The position numbers and the translations under genes are program-made. The notes under the pieces were generated by a model, which saw only the letters and a program-made list of their open reading frames with translations, made no database searches and was not told the origin of the DNA. From contig NC_135155.1 of NCBI RefSeq assembly GCF_050948215.1, positions 11,674,001 to 11,738,000 of the forward strand: DNA of 64,000 nucleotides, in the 5' to 3' direction. Source of the DNA: Halictus rubicundus (lineage: Eukaryota > Arthropoda > Insecta > Hymenoptera > Halictidae). This document shows, in pieces, positions 10,011 through 20,977 of the stretch. Within the stretch, counting starts at the first letter, position 1; each line of letters starts with the position of its first letter.

Positions 10011-11017
10011 AGATCCGTCGGGTTCGCGTGCTTTAGTATACATATGCAAGAAACAGAATCGGTAGACGCATCAGCCGATCGCACAGTAGATCGGATGGCG
10101 CCTTCAAACAAAAATGGCCAAATTAATGGGGGCGTCCTATCGTTTTCGAGAAAGTAAGTTTTTCTCGGGCGTAATCAAGGCTTCCTCGGGGTCGTCTTCG
10201 CTAGATAGGACACGAACACGAAGCATCGTTATCGGTGCGGCGCGACGCGGCCGGTTCGAGAACAGAAGTTGGTCGTTCTTTATTCGCCGGTGGCCGGTCG
10301 AACGAGCAAAACGGTTCTTCGGGCGCGAGTTTTGCCGGTAATTGCGTTAAGTGCGCCACCGGAAGCGGCCCTGATGCGGGCTAATAGTCTCCTCCTTCCC
10401 TTAAACTCGGGGCTAAAGTTCCACGGGGGCCGGGTATCGAATCCGGGGAACCTGTTATGTCTACATGTGTACATTTACGGTCAGAATTACGGGGTAAAAG
10501 CTGGAACGGCACTTTCCGAAAACGGTTATGTCCGACTAGGAACGGCTCGAGTGGTCGCATAATTGGGGGATGCCCGACGAGAACGACGTTGAATCCTGTT
10601 CAGACGAGATCTCTCTTCTTGCCCTCTCATCTTTCTCCCTTCTTATGCGACCGCTTCACCTCCAACCCGAGCCCTTCTTGCTGCGTTTCGCTCCACCCCG
10701 ATGGCCAGAAGTCGATTTCGTCAAAATCGTTAAGGCAAAGAATCACCTGCTACCTGAGGAGCATCGTTGCTCGGGGAAATGCCACATTCCGATTGTTTTC
10801 CCCTTCAGAATAACACGATCGCTACCCATTCGATCCATAATCATGGTATTTCTTGCGACGACGACTGAGAAGCTTTTAACCCCTTCCACTACTTTTTACC
10901 TTGTGACTATAATGATTAGAAATTCTTCATCGTCCAGAATTTCATGGAAGAAAAAGATTTTTTTAAATTAAAAGTTTATATTTATTGTACGCCTATGTTT
11001 TCTCCAAAGGATGTATA
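10011..11017. other. Unassigned sequence
   Basis: Frames at 10457-10813 and 10570-10971 overlap in different phases and show no recognised domain. Nothing else stands out. Confidence 0.35.
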
Positions 11018-11091
11018 TTAACCCTTTGCACCCGAAGCTATTTTAACTCCAAAACGAAACATTTCTTCCGACCTAGAATATTGCCCTTCTA
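11018..11091 (-). mobile_element. Family C element, copy 5, broken by an insertion
   Basis: TTAA at 11018 is followed by CCCTTTGCACCCGAAGC and the ACATTTCTTCCGACCTAGAAT block also present at 32.46 kb. The match stops at the TA into which the next element inserted. The other half is not found to the right of that element, so a deletion must also have occurred. Confidence 0.65.
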
Positions 11092-11409
11092 CAAGGTGTT
11101 TCACCTAACTCGAGCATCTAAAATATCTAGCATGTTTTTTATGATATAAAAAAGTTTCAGAGGAAAACATTAGTTGGTTCAGGGGAGTAAATATTGTGAT
11201 AGGCAAAAAAATTTGTACAAGGTTATATTTTTTGAGATTTTAAAGACATCGAAGTTTTTTTTAAATGGAATGATATATTTTTATTATATCTGTATGATAG
11301 CCGAGGTCAAGACGAATCCAACGGCCTGTGATAGTATGACCTTCACGTGACCTTTCATGAAAAATCAAGCGAGATATTTTAGAAAGCTCGAGTTAGGTGA
11401 AACACCCTG
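11092..11409. mobile_element. Family K TA-flanked MITE inside a family C element
   Basis: TA flanks both sides (11090-11091, 11410-11411). The inverted ends extend about 35 bp: CAAGGTGTTTCACCTAACTC on the left and the complement of CAGGGTGTTTCACCTAACTC on the right. The interior carries TGACCT, a five-base gap and TGACCT at 11337-11353. No coding capacity. Being intact and inside a truncated family C copy, it is the younger insertion. Confidence 0.8.
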
Positions 11410-11411
11410 TA

Positions 11412-12498
11412 TATAAACGAGAACAAAATAGAATTTGATGTCGGTCTAAGGGAAATTAAGAACACACATAATTATTAGACTGTGACCCGATATTGTAGGT
11501 CAAGGGGTCAAGGTGGATACATTTTTGGTACTTCTGGCGGAATTGCACAGTGAATGAATATAAATGTAATAATTAATTAAGCCCAATGAGCAACCCGTGT
11601 TGGACAGTAGACGTAATTAAATGACGGATGAAAAGAACGAAAGAAATTCGATCTAGTCGAACCGAACGAATTCTAACTCAATGGAAGCACAGTAGTATGA
11701 AAATTACAAAAGGTACAAAAATTCGAAGCATATTAATTTTTGGAACTATGACGTTTATTCTTTTCGCTAGGCGTACCGTCCATCCGTGGAAACAGTTTCC
11801 CCATAATCTGCGCGGCGAATTTACGCACCGTTTTAAACATTTTGGTAATAGAAAAAGGATTTGAACGGGTTTCGCAGGGAAATTTACGCGGCGCTATTGA
11901 TTTTCGGATCCCGGCGGACGTTTTAACGATTATTGTACGGTTCAGACTATAATACCGTTGAAATTATTGTATATCGGGCGGAAAGTTGACGGTAAGATTG
12001 GAAGCGATTACGCGATAACTTCTGTTCGATCCATTCAACGAGAGCCAACCGGACGAGCCCGCCCATCAAACTAATACAATTTCGCGCGCACGTGAAATAA
12101 ACCGGCGCGGAACAACAAACACTTTCGCGGAACAAACGTTTTACGACCGATGCCATAACTATCCCGGGAGCGTTTCGAACAAACGGAGATACCTATTAAC
12201 CCGTAACCGGTCGCAAATTCTCTGGTTTTTCGCGGGTTATTGTTTAATCTAGATCGTTGATTTTTCCCTCCCCGGTTCCTGGTGAAATGTGTTGCCGAGG
12301 CGGATCGATCCTGCCGATAGCTCGGGCTATTTTTGCTTCCGGGCCGTTTCCTAAAGTCCTTAACGTCGCCGTTGATTTCTTTCGAACGATCGAATACAAG
12401 CGCCACGGAAATACGCACTCCAGCTATCACGATTACCAGTCTGTGGACGCTTATGCCCTAATTTATTAACGAGCGTCCACCATCGAGGCGCTACCGCG
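11412..12498. other. Mostly unassigned; possible old TTAA-element end
   Basis: Near 11480-11512 the complement reads CCTTGACCTACAATATCGGG, similar to the TTAA element end at 45.07 kb. The frames at 11947-12469 overlap on both strands and carry no recognised domain. Confidence 0.3.
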
Positions 12499-12500
12499 TA

Positions 12501-12644
12501 CAGTGAATTCTCGATATACGTCAACAACACCAGGAGACATACCCGAGCCGTGTTATGTTTACGCTCCACGGCGTCCGAGGTAGTGGGGATAATTCCGCGA
12601 CATTTATCATCCAGATCCTGGCGACATATATAGAGAAATCACTG
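12501..12644 (+). mobile_element. Family A MITE, copy 2
   Basis: CAGTGAATTCTCGATATACG on the left and the complement of CAGTGATTTCTCTATATATG on the right, flanked by perfect TA (12499-12500, 12645-12646). It is shorter than copy 1 because of an internal deletion after GTCAACAACACC. Confidence 0.85.
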
Positions 12645-12646
12645 TA

Positions 12647-13250
12647 TTCAGAGAACAACTCTCGCGTGTAACCGGTGCAACAAGTTCGGGCGGAAAATGT
12701 TGATTGGTCGAGTGAAAAATTTGTATTCGTTCGGTCTTTTCCAGGATTTCCAGGACAGAAGGTTGTTTTTCTATCGGTTGATAGATCCCGGGACCCGTTC
12801 GAGCGAACTCAACCGTTTCCTGAAAGGGGAACGGCATCTGCAACTCGGTCTTTTGTCGGGCTCGGTTTTCCTTGACGCAGTGCTTTAATTTCCTGAACGA
12901 ACGTCCACGTAATTAAAAACATTTGCAACCGGCGCTCTCGTCGCAGCGTGGAAGCACTTTAAGAGAACCGAGGAAGATTTAGCGGCGCTGCGCTGCCCCT
13001 TCTATGCCAACCTATATTTCCATCCTGTAATTTATTCTTCTCTCGCGCGAGAGTTCATTTCCACATTTTTTTCCAAGAGATCTTACCATCACCGCCGCCG
13101 AGAGGCTTTAGCTGGACCGGCGATATCGGGTTTCTGCTTTTCCTACGTGACGAAACCCCGATGAGGTTGAAACAGTAGAAATTTTCAAGTTATCGGCAGA
13201 CTTATGTGGGAGAGTTTCATTTTTACAGCACTGTGAACTGAAAAGCATCG
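12647..13250. other. Unassigned sequence
   Basis: No gene or repeat recognised; short overlapping frames on both strands at 12607-12888 are not supported. Confidence 0.35.
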
Positions 13251-13257
13251 CCATCAT

Positions 13258-13311
13258 GTTCGTACCGTGCGTGGTCAAAATGACCGGTCCTTAAAATAAG
13301 TTATTGTTGTC
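13258..13311 (+). mobile_element. Family E fragment
   Basis: CGTACCGTGCGTGGTCAAAA, then TGACCGGTCCTTAAAATAAG, matching family E copies at 7.4 and 59.4 kb. Both ends are missing. Confidence 0.5.
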
Positions 13312-13361
13312 GTTCCATTCACTTCATGTCCTCCTTAAAATAATCTGCCTTCGCGTCTGTA

Positions 13362-13420
13362 CAGGGTGTCTTACCCTAATTTATCCATGCTGGTATCGCC
13401 CCAATTGTTCATTATCCGGA
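13362..13420 (+). mobile_element. Left end of a CAGGGTG TA element
   Basis: TA followed by CAGGGTGTCTTACCCTAAT. This is the terminal signature of the local TA MITEs. No right end was found, so the extent is uncertain. Confidence 0.35.
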
Positions 13421-14197
13421 ACAATATCTTAACCCCCCATTAAGTACCAAATTTTTATTTTTAAATTTTTGCTGATCAATTGGAAAAATATCTCCATTTG
13501 GCGGTGCTTGGAGTGTATTTGATTCTTTTCATGCCGCTCCTTGGTGCAACCATATTTTTTTGATTCACCAATTAATTCAGATTTCTATTTTGTTTGAGAC
13601 AGTATTGAGGTACTTCGCTCGAAAATGAATCAGTTCAATTAACCGCCAGACTGCGACCTTATTTTTACGGACGTCTTCCGCTCTCTGGGTGAAATTTATT
13701 TTTCGAATTTCTGCGGTCAAAATGTCCCAAAAAGACTGGAATACTCTTCCATGTTTTTAGAATGTATTCCGCTTATTTTTGCTGCAATTAGAATAGAAGT
13801 TATACCTCTGACTGTGGCCAGTACCAAACAGAAAGCGAAGCATTGAAAATTAATATGTCGGCACAACTTTGCATATAAATTCCCCCTTTTTTTCCACATT
13901 TTTTGAAAGAGAAATTTTAAAATTCTGTACTTCCAATATATGCGATAGAAAAGTTTATTTTTAGAACACGTTTTACCAAAATACTCCCTCAAGCAATTTC
14001 GGTGGATGATCGAATTATTATGAACAGATAGGAAGATTATATACTCAGATATAATTGGATCGGCACACCCGACTGTAATGGAAATTTCATTATCTAAACT
14101 AATATTCTATTAGCGAATATTTACGAATGCGTTACATCTGCAAGCTTAAGAAGAAACTCCAAAGAATATTATGTATAAAATTTCTCCCTCTTTTCAT
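13421..14197. other. Unassigned AT-rich sequence
   Basis: A 91-codon minus frame at 13717-13992 has no recognised domain. Nothing else stands out. Confidence 0.35.
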
Positions 14198-14427
14198 TTA
14201 ACACTAGGTATACGGGACCCGTCGAAATGACGGGTTCTAATATTTTTAATTTACAGTTACCGAGACTGCGAAGATGCATCCATGAGAAATAATTCAAAAA
14301 ATTTATTTCTTTGAGTATATACTATAAAAAGGAATAGCTAAAAATTTATCGATAGATAAATCCTTTATATTTTCATAAAAACAAATGTAGAATAGTAATT
14401 TTCAGTGGTCCGTAAACCTACTGTTAA
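14198..14427 (+). mobile_element. Family D TTAA element, copy 3
   Basis: TTAA at 14198-14201 and 14424-14427. Ends: ACACTAGGTATACGGGACCC and the complement of CAGTAGGTTTACGGACCAC. Near the left end, GACCCGTCGAAATGACGGGTT forms an imperfect palindrome. This is the best-preserved family D copy. Confidence 0.85.
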
Positions 14428-14640
14428 ATATAAAATAATGACTTCCAAGGAAAGTGGGAACTCGTACAAAAATCCACGTTTCAATAATAATACCGTATAA
14501 TCATTAGACATTTGTGCAAAATAAACATTTTCTACAGGAATTGCAACAAGCTGGAGTGAAATAAAGTTTGCTTAATACGTTGAACAGGTAGAAAATAATA
14601 TAAGAGTATTTTGAAACTCTTCTAACGTTTTCACAGTTCT
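14428..14640. repeat. GCAAAATAAAAATTGTC-type motif
   Basis: GCAAAATAAACATTTTCTAC at about 14516-14535 resembles sequences at 49.93 and 54.97 kb and, inverted, 21.43 kb. The rest of the stretch is unassigned. Confidence 0.35.
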
Positions 14641-14686
14641 CAATTACGCCTACTCATTTTTGTCACAAACGCGTAATCCGCTAACG
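14641..14686 (-). repeat. Dispersed GACTGCGGATTT motif, copy d
   Basis: On the minus strand: AGCGGATTACGCGTTTGTGA, then CAAAAATGAGTAGGCGTAATT. The GAGTAGGCGTAATT block matches copy b at 3.7 kb. Confidence 0.55.
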
Positions 14687-15304
14687 ATCAGAACGGATCT
14701 GTACAAGTAATTGTACGGTAGATTCGATTGCTCGCGTTCGGTCGAAACGATCGCGAGGAACAGTTCGATCTCCTCGGGACGGTTCGAGGTGTAGCCGGTC
14801 TCGCGTGAGAAATGATTTAAAACTATTGGGATTGCTTGCTGGTTGGCACAATAGGGAGAAGATGCTCCAGAAAGCATTCAACTCGCTGGACGGCCGCCAA
14901 CTCATCAGTAACTGCGGCCGGCGACATTAAATCAAAAAGCACGGCCCTCCGAACTTAGGCCCGTAAAAAATCTCGCCCGTCCGACTATGCGCGGAATTTC
15001 AATTCACCATCGAACACCAATCTGGCCGCGATGTCAAACAGTCGGCGAACAACTTGCATTTCACCCGACACCGTGCATCTCGGCCACGGAAATTCGTTTA
15101 CTCATTTCGCGGAACTTGATTAAAAACATTAGCACACATCCGGAACACGGGAATCGGTTTCCTCGTTTCGCGAAATCGGATTGAAATCGTTACACACAGA
15201 CAGATAGACAGATACTTTATAACCCACATTAAATATCCGAAGACTAACTTGTTTTTCCGGGAGAAACAATAGACTTGCACTTGACTCGTGTTGTCTGCGA
15301 GTAA
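14687..15304. other. Unassigned sequence
   Basis: Short frames on both strands without recognised domains; CAGA tetramers near 15196-15211. Confidence 0.35.
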
Positions 15305-15806
15305 CACAAGATTTTATGCATTTATAATATAATCGAGTGGGTGAAATTTGATGCAGGGGGATTCAATGAATTTTAGAATCTTAATTGTACTATTCTCAAA
15401 TTATTGAAATTCGTAGAGGTGGAACGATTCAATTACAAAGTTATATTTAGCTTCAGGTTCATTAGTTCACATATTTAGAACAAATGTAATCCGCAGAATT
15501 CATTGATTGAGTTTGTTTTGACCGTCGCGTGTGCAATTAGAGATTCCACTGCAGTAATACCAGATTTTATGCATTTATAACAAAATTGAGTAGGTGAAAT
15601 TTGATTTAGGGGATTCATTGAATTTTAGAATCTTAATTATACTATTCCCAAATTATTGAAATTCGTAGAGGTGGAACGATGCAATTACAAAGTTATACTT
15701 AGCTTTGAATTCATTAGTTCACATATTTAGAACAAAAATGTAATCCGCAGGATTCATTGCAAATTTGATTGAGTTGATTCGGTTGCGTGTGCAATTAGAG
15801 ATTCAC
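15305..15806 (+). repeat. 255-bp tandem duplication
   Basis: Two units start at about 15305 and 15560. Each opens with the dispersed motif (AGATTTTATGCATTTATAA), continues with AATTTTAGAATCTTAATT and AAATTCGTAGAGGTGGAACG, and ends GTGTGCAATTAGAGATTC followed by CTGCAG. The units differ by scattered substitutions and small indels, so the duplication is not very recent. Confidence 0.8.
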
Positions 15807-16125
15807 CTGCAGAGGGATTTGTGTTTCTCGTTATCAGCGTGAAAATTTGTTCTCCGTCTGTTCACTATTTTTTACTGGTTCGTATACAATCAGCGATTCG
15901 ACTGCAGAGGGATTTGTATTTTCATTCATTATATTGAAGGTTTGCTTCGCTGCCCCATTCATTGGCTATCTATTGTGGGCTTGTGTACAAGTAGAGGTTC
16001 ACTCTGCAGAGGGATTTGTATTTTTGGTCACTACATCGACACTATGATTCGCCGAACCATCAATTGACTAGCTTTCACGGGCTTGTGCACGATTAGACAT
16101 TCAAACTGCAGAGGGATTACTATCT
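15807..16125 (+). repeat. ~100-bp array with CTGCAGAGGGATTTGT landmark
   Basis: CTGCAGAGGGATTTGT or a close variant occurs at 15807, 15902, 16004 and 16106, spaced 95-102 bp. Each landmark is preceded by an ATTC/GTTC block and, in the last two units, by CTTGTGYACNANTA. The array continues directly from the 255-bp duplication and shares its terminal block. Confidence 0.65.
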
Positions 16126-16129
16126 TTTC

Positions 16130-16983
16130 TTTTTTTTCAACCGCTAAATCGCAAGTCAGCTTTTCTAGCCGCCGATGGAGCTCGCGCATGATTAAAAATA
16201 TTCGACTAACGGAAAGATAGCAGGTCTAAGAATCTTGCCAATCTTGATTCCACAGGTCGGTCAAGGCTTCGCATTGGGATTAGGTGTTTTCGTTTGAAGC
16301 GCGTTTAGCAGGGCTTCCAGTTCCTATAAAAATTGTAAAGGCTGGCGTACTTTAACGGCCCATTCGCGACACGCCGCTGAAGGATACAAATGCCTTAGGC
16401 CATTAAACCGTTATACACATGCAGAAGAGCGTGGAGCCCATATAGAGAGTGTGGGCACGCGTGTACGCCCGGCGTAATGGCTTCATAGATTACTCGCAAG
16501 CAAAGGGAGCAAATTCACGTGTCCTTTTTTCCGAAGCAAGGGACAAGACGGGAACTGTATCAGAGATTCAGCGGACGGGAAGCGAGCTTTCGTGCTTTTC
16601 AAACATCGTGACGCGCGGGCCAACCTTAATGACAGAAAAAAACCGGCGTAGCCCCGGTCATTTTTTATGAGATTTCGGTGTGCCGCTGATGGTCTTTTAA
16701 ACGGGACAATTTTCGTCGTAATGCTCCCGAAAATGCCCGAAGAAATGCAAATGCGGCGATACAGTTGAAATTGAAATGACGTTCGGACGAAAAGAACAAT
16801 TAAATGGCAGCTGAAAAATTCTTTAGAAGAGTTTTCTAAAAAGTCTTTGACGAACAAGATAACATCTTCTTGAAGGTCTTCTTGGAGATCTTCTGATTTT
16901 ACTATAAAATGTTCTCTGAACCGAATGCCATTTTACGGAGTCAAGTCAAATATTGTTTAATACCAACAGCGGCTGTTTCTGAA
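16130..16983. other. Unassigned sequence
   Basis: A 124-codon minus frame (16483-16857) has no recognised domain. GAAGATCTTC-like palindromic runs occur near 16862-16893. Confidence 0.35.
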
Positions 16984-16985
16984 TA

Positions 16986-17157
16986 CAGTGATTTCTGTAT
17001 ATATGTCGCGAAGGACTGGATGATAAACGCGGATTTATCCCACCGAGGAGAGACCTCGGACGCTGAGAAATGTAAACATAACACGAGAATTGTATCTCCT
17101 GGACGATATATGTCGCTGGCAAGACCCGTGTTGTTGACATATATCGAGAATTCGCTG
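16986..17157 (-). mobile_element. Family A MITE, copy 3 (inverted)
   Basis: Reads CAGTGATTTCTGTATATATG on the left and ends ATATATCGAGAATTCGCTG. TA at 16984-16985 and 17158-17159. The interior matches copies 1 and 5 in reverse. Short frames through it are not genes. Confidence 0.85.
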
Positions 17158-17372
17158 TATTCGGTGGTAGCTGTAGTGCTCGATTCATTCAAATCCTTAC
17201 GTACCAATTTTCATATGTTTTTGAACCTACTTCTTTGAGATCAACGTTGTTCTTCTTGTTGGACACGAATCGATAATGATTTGGCTACTAGAAAATTCGG
17301 ATTTCGATGAAATGTTTTGTAACTCTGTGTCGAAATGGACCCCAGATCCGTGACATGAGGAGTAATATATTA

Positions 17373-17495
17373 GGTCGTCGCATAAGTTCGTAACGTTTAC
17401 TCTTGCACCAAATAAATTTTAAAAATAAAATATGTAATCACCCTTTCATTCCACAACCCCTTCTGACCTTTTTGGCAGAGACATCATACCGTCAC
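17373..17495 (-). mobile_element. Second mariner family, 3' end fragment
   Basis: TA is followed by GGTCGTCGCATAAGTTCG, a mariner-type terminal repeat. On the minus strand the inner part reads in pieces as SLPKRSEGVVE, a stop, then KGDYI, like the end of mariner transposases (LPxRW...GDYI). It is degraded and truncated. Confidence 0.55.
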
Positions 17496-17842
17496 TATAA
17501 AATTATGGTGACTAATATAAACATATTCAAGTATCGCAACCGTTAATATACTCGAGCGACACAAAAGTGATGGAACCGATTGGTCTAACAGCTGGCTCTT
17601 CAATTTCTGGCAAGCAAGCGAACAAGTAGGCATCGGCTATTTTTCGCGGGCAGAAGGAACGTTTATGGGCTGTTAGGCGAATAGCCATGGCTGGTATTTC
17701 TCTCCGAACGATAGTATGGGAGCGTAGCATTGAAATCGGCGATCTATGGCGTGGCCTATTCGCTCGGGCCCAAGCAAAGTGGTTCGCGTCTTTTGCGCGC
17801 ACCGTAACACGAAAGGTGCAATTACAGGGAGATATTCCGCGC
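17496..17842. other. Unassigned sequence
   Basis: A 91-codon minus frame at 17527-17802 without recognised domain; nothing else seen. Confidence 0.35.
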
Positions 17843-17878
17843 CCCTAAACGTGCTAAACGGGCTAAACGGGCTAAACG
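17843..17878. repeat. 10-bp tandem repeat (GGGCTAAACG)
   Basis: About three and a half units of CTAAACGGG. Confidence 0.85.
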
Positions 17879-17988
17879 GCGACTGCTATACACGAGCAAC
17901 CGTCTAGAAAGATCGCGGCGAAGCGAGGCGGCCGACAACCTATGCAAACGATACGATGCACGAGGCGCGAGCTGCCTATTTCAGTACA

Positions 17989-18019
17989 GGACCTGGAACC
18001 TGGAACCTGGAACCTGGAG
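17989..18019. repeat. 7-bp tandem repeat (ACCTGGA)
   Basis: Four units of ACCTGGA, with GACCTG echoes on either side. Confidence 0.85.
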
Positions 18020-18170
18020 CATGGGACCTGAAAACGTGGAGTGTGAAACGTGCGGGTACACGGTGACTGCTCGCCCCGGAATATTCATACTTTCGGGACC
18101 GCTTTCGTTTTAGGGTTCGGTTGATCTTTCCCGTAGCCTCGCCCTGCCTCTTCTCTTCTCTTCGGTACTC

Positions 18171-18266
18171 TTAACACTAAACCTACCACGCCTGGTCAAA
18201 TTGATTCTTTCAAACTTCTGCGTACAATTTCGTACATGTGATCGCTATTTATCTTTACGACTTTTC
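18171..18266 (+). mobile_element. Family E element, left part
   Basis: TTAACACTAAACCTACCACG and CCTGGTCAAATTGATTC form the family E start. The match runs up to a TTAA at 18267 where a family F element begins. A second family E-like start (CTACCGCGGCCGGTCAATTT) lies at about 18579, so the local order may be nested. Confidence 0.55.
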
Positions 18267-18505
18267 TTAACACGTTAACATGTCACCCGTATGTGGGTGA
18301 CAGAATTATTTGTTCAGGTTTTAAAATGAATTTTTATGTTAATATATTCATCGTACCAAATTTTATTAAGATCAGTAAAATGTAAGAAAGTTGGAGGACT
18401 ACTCAATATCATTCATTTAATTTTTTCCAATTTTGATCTCATTAAATAACTTACTTTTATTTTATGGAATTTTTCAGGTTTCTAGTTCGGCAGTCAAAGT
18501 GTTAA
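18267..18505 (+). mobile_element. Family F TTAA element, copy 1
   Basis: TTAA at 18267-18270 and 18502-18505, 239 bp. It begins with CACG and then the perfect-arm hairpin GTCACCCGTATGTGGGTGAC. The right end is AGTTCGGCAGTCAAAGTG before TTAA. The inverted copy is at 34569-34812. No coding capacity. Confidence 0.8.
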
Positions 18506-18833
18506 AGTATGTATACAATGTATTTTTCAGTATTTATTTCTCGTTTTATTTTTTTCCAAGAAATATATGTGTCTTGCCCTATCTACCGCGGCCGGTCAAT
18601 TTGACCTCACGAGATAATATGGTATTTACTGGTCTAAACCTAAACAATCAGTATAAAAGAAAGGCTATTCTCAATGCGGCATGGCCAACTCAAAATAAAT
18701 GAGAAGTTAGCTTATTGAATGAGACGCTATCAAGTTACGCACGTGCCTGGTTGATAATACTGTTTCATGGCAAATGCATCCGAACCGCAAAGGTGGACGA
18801 CACAGTACAATTTTGTAAATCGAGGTATTTTTT
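18506..18833. mobile_element. Family E-like remnant and unassigned DNA
   Basis: CTACCGCGGCCGGTCAATTTG near 18579 is a family E-like start without flanking TTAA. The rest is AT-rich and unassigned. Confidence 0.35.
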
Positions 18834-18896
18834 GTACTTGTATTTTATGGAAGTTGTTCATCTACTAATTCATTCAGCAACGAATTGACTATTATT
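18834..18896 (-). mobile_element. Family E internal fragment (inverted)
   Basis: ATTTTATGGAAGTTGTTCATC and CATTCAGCAACGAATTGACTA match the inner part of the copy at 59.3 kb in the same orientation, and 7.5 kb inverted. Confidence 0.5.
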
Positions 18897-18941
18897 AGAT
18901 TTGGACAATTTTGATATTGCATCAAGATCCATAGTCTAGTG

Positions 18942-19170
18942 CAGGCCCGGCCAACTCCCCCCTCCCTGTCGCTTCATGGCTCCCACTACCAGCTTACCGG
19001 TCCCCCACCATCAACTATTTCATATTGCCATTACTATGCTTTGCCTCGCGATCTCGCGTGACTGCGAACGTATGCATGCGCATCTACGCTACGCAGGAGT
19101 TTGGTGGCGGAACCCAGGAGTAGGGAGAGGAGTCGTCTGTGGCCCGCGAGCCGCAGGTTGCCCAGGCCTG
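18942..19170 (-). mobile_element. hAT-type (Buster-like) MITE, 229 bp
   Basis: Left end CAGGCCCGGCCAAC; the right end read inwards is CAGGCCTGGGCAACCTGCGG, then CTCGCGGGCCAC. The flanks are GTCTAGTG (18934-18941) and GTCTTGTT (19171-19178), an 8-bp duplication with six matches, containing the TCTAG favoured by hAT elements. The GGCAACCTGCGGC...GCGGGCC end resembles hAT elements of the Buster group. No transposase remains. Confidence 0.65.
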
Positions 19171-19178
19171 GTCTTGTT

Positions 19179-20977
19179 AGCGATGATATAGAAAATGTTT
19201 TTCATTGTCGCCGTGTCAATTTGACACCGAGGAACAAATTAAGTCACGAGAATTCTTCGACGAAGAAGGGTTGGGACGAGTGCTAGGAAATGCGTGTAGC
19301 AAACGGCCGATCCTACGCAATGACGCGTAGTGCGGTAAACTGTCAGATAATTTCGCCGAAAGCGACGCGAGCGTGGCTCGTATCAATGGAAAATGATTGG
19401 TCGCGGGGTCTCGCGAATGTTTCCGTTCCGATAAATCGTCGCAGTTGTTACCGTGTGTATTCGCCGAACGAAATTCCTCGCATTCTTTCTCGGATGCTTC
19501 GCGGCGTTGAAATTATTTTCGTTGCTTGTTATCCGAAGCGGAAGAAGGTGGCAGCTCCGCGTGAAAGATATATATGTATATACATATATTTATACATATA
19601 TAACAAATTTACCGATATATTGGAACGGGAGCAAGAGGTTCGAGCGTTTCTTCGGACGGCATCCATTCGAGTTAGGAACGTCGGCGATGATTAATGATTT
19701 GCTTGTACTACTTGCTGCGAGCCTGCGCTGCGCCCGGAAACCGACTTAGCGGCGCGCGGAGCTCTTGCTAAGTATCGATGCAGCGTTGTTCACGATCTTC
19801 TCGGCGTAGATTAATGTCTACACCGATATCTTAAAACTACGATTATTAATGTTCTTCTCGCACGAAAACAAACTGCACGAGTTTCACGAAACCGATCGGT
19901 ATAATTGTTGTCGAGGTGGACCAATCGTACGAACCATAAAGGTTCAGTTCCACTTTTCCTCTAAAACCTTGACACTAACGGTAGATACAAATTTTCTTAG
20001 AATCAACAATATTCTAGAAAAGCATGATTCGTTGCATTCGACTAAAATTTTGCACACAAACGAACGAATTCCAGCACAGAAGTTACGGGGACCAGTGCGA
20101 TTCCGCGGAACTCGATCCAGTTCCTTTGGCATTTTACGAATCCCGGATACACGATCCGCGTATCCGAAAGTATTCGCACGGTCCGGGAAGAGAATTCGGT
20201 AAACAACGGGATCGGACCCGACGAGCACGGCGAGTAATTAAAATCGATGAAAATCGATATAGCCCTGGCCATAGAAAACACCGGACAGCGCGGAAAATTT
20301 CTATACGCGGCGAATTTACGTTCCGCTATGAAAATGGCCGGCGATGCCCGAAAACGCTCACCGCCGTCGCAACACCGCGCCGGCTGGTTTCGTTGTATTT
20401 ACCGAAAAGCAAACACCGTGACGCTCGGCGTCCCGATGCTCGCGCGCTCGCGCTCGCTCGCTCGGATGCTCTTTCTTCTCGTGGCACGTTTTGAACTATA
20501 ACGATCGGCGGAGTATTTTCTGCTCGGGCGAGCCGCGGTTTACCTTGCAATAAGAGCACGCCAGCCCATCCGCTGCTTCCCAGTTATATGCCTGACTTTT
20601 GGGACGTATTCGGGACGTATGTTTGCCGACACATTACACGTGGCTCGGCGAGGCACAACTATAAACGCCGAATCACGTGTGCCCCTCCCGCCCTCCGAAC
20701 CCCATCTCGCGTTTCTGTGTATCTTCCGTATTATTTGTTCGGGGCTCATGCGCTCGCCGTGACGTGCATATTGTATTTGTACACACGTAAGTACACACAG
20801 TCGCTGGCATTAATATTCGGACACTCTTAAAAGGACGATAATCTGTTTAATATCGACTTGGACTTGGACTTTTTCGAGAAGTTGTATGACGTGAAAACAA
20901 AATTTGAACAAAGGGATAAAGTTCGAACAGTAATCCTGGGAATGAAATAATAGCACCTTTACAGAGGCATACGCATA
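19179..20977. other. Unassigned, CpG-rich sequence
   Basis: An AT dinucleotide/TATATG run lies at 19568-19603. Frames of 134, 117 and 156 codons (19290-19694, 19849-20202, 20024-20494) overlap other-strand frames and lack recognisable domains, so I do not call genes. CATTAATATTCGGACAC near 20807 may be an old element end. Confidence 0.35.

Noticed and set aside
15847..16047. Hydrophobic 66-codon frame
   Set aside because: It lies within the ~100-bp tandem array and has no independent support.
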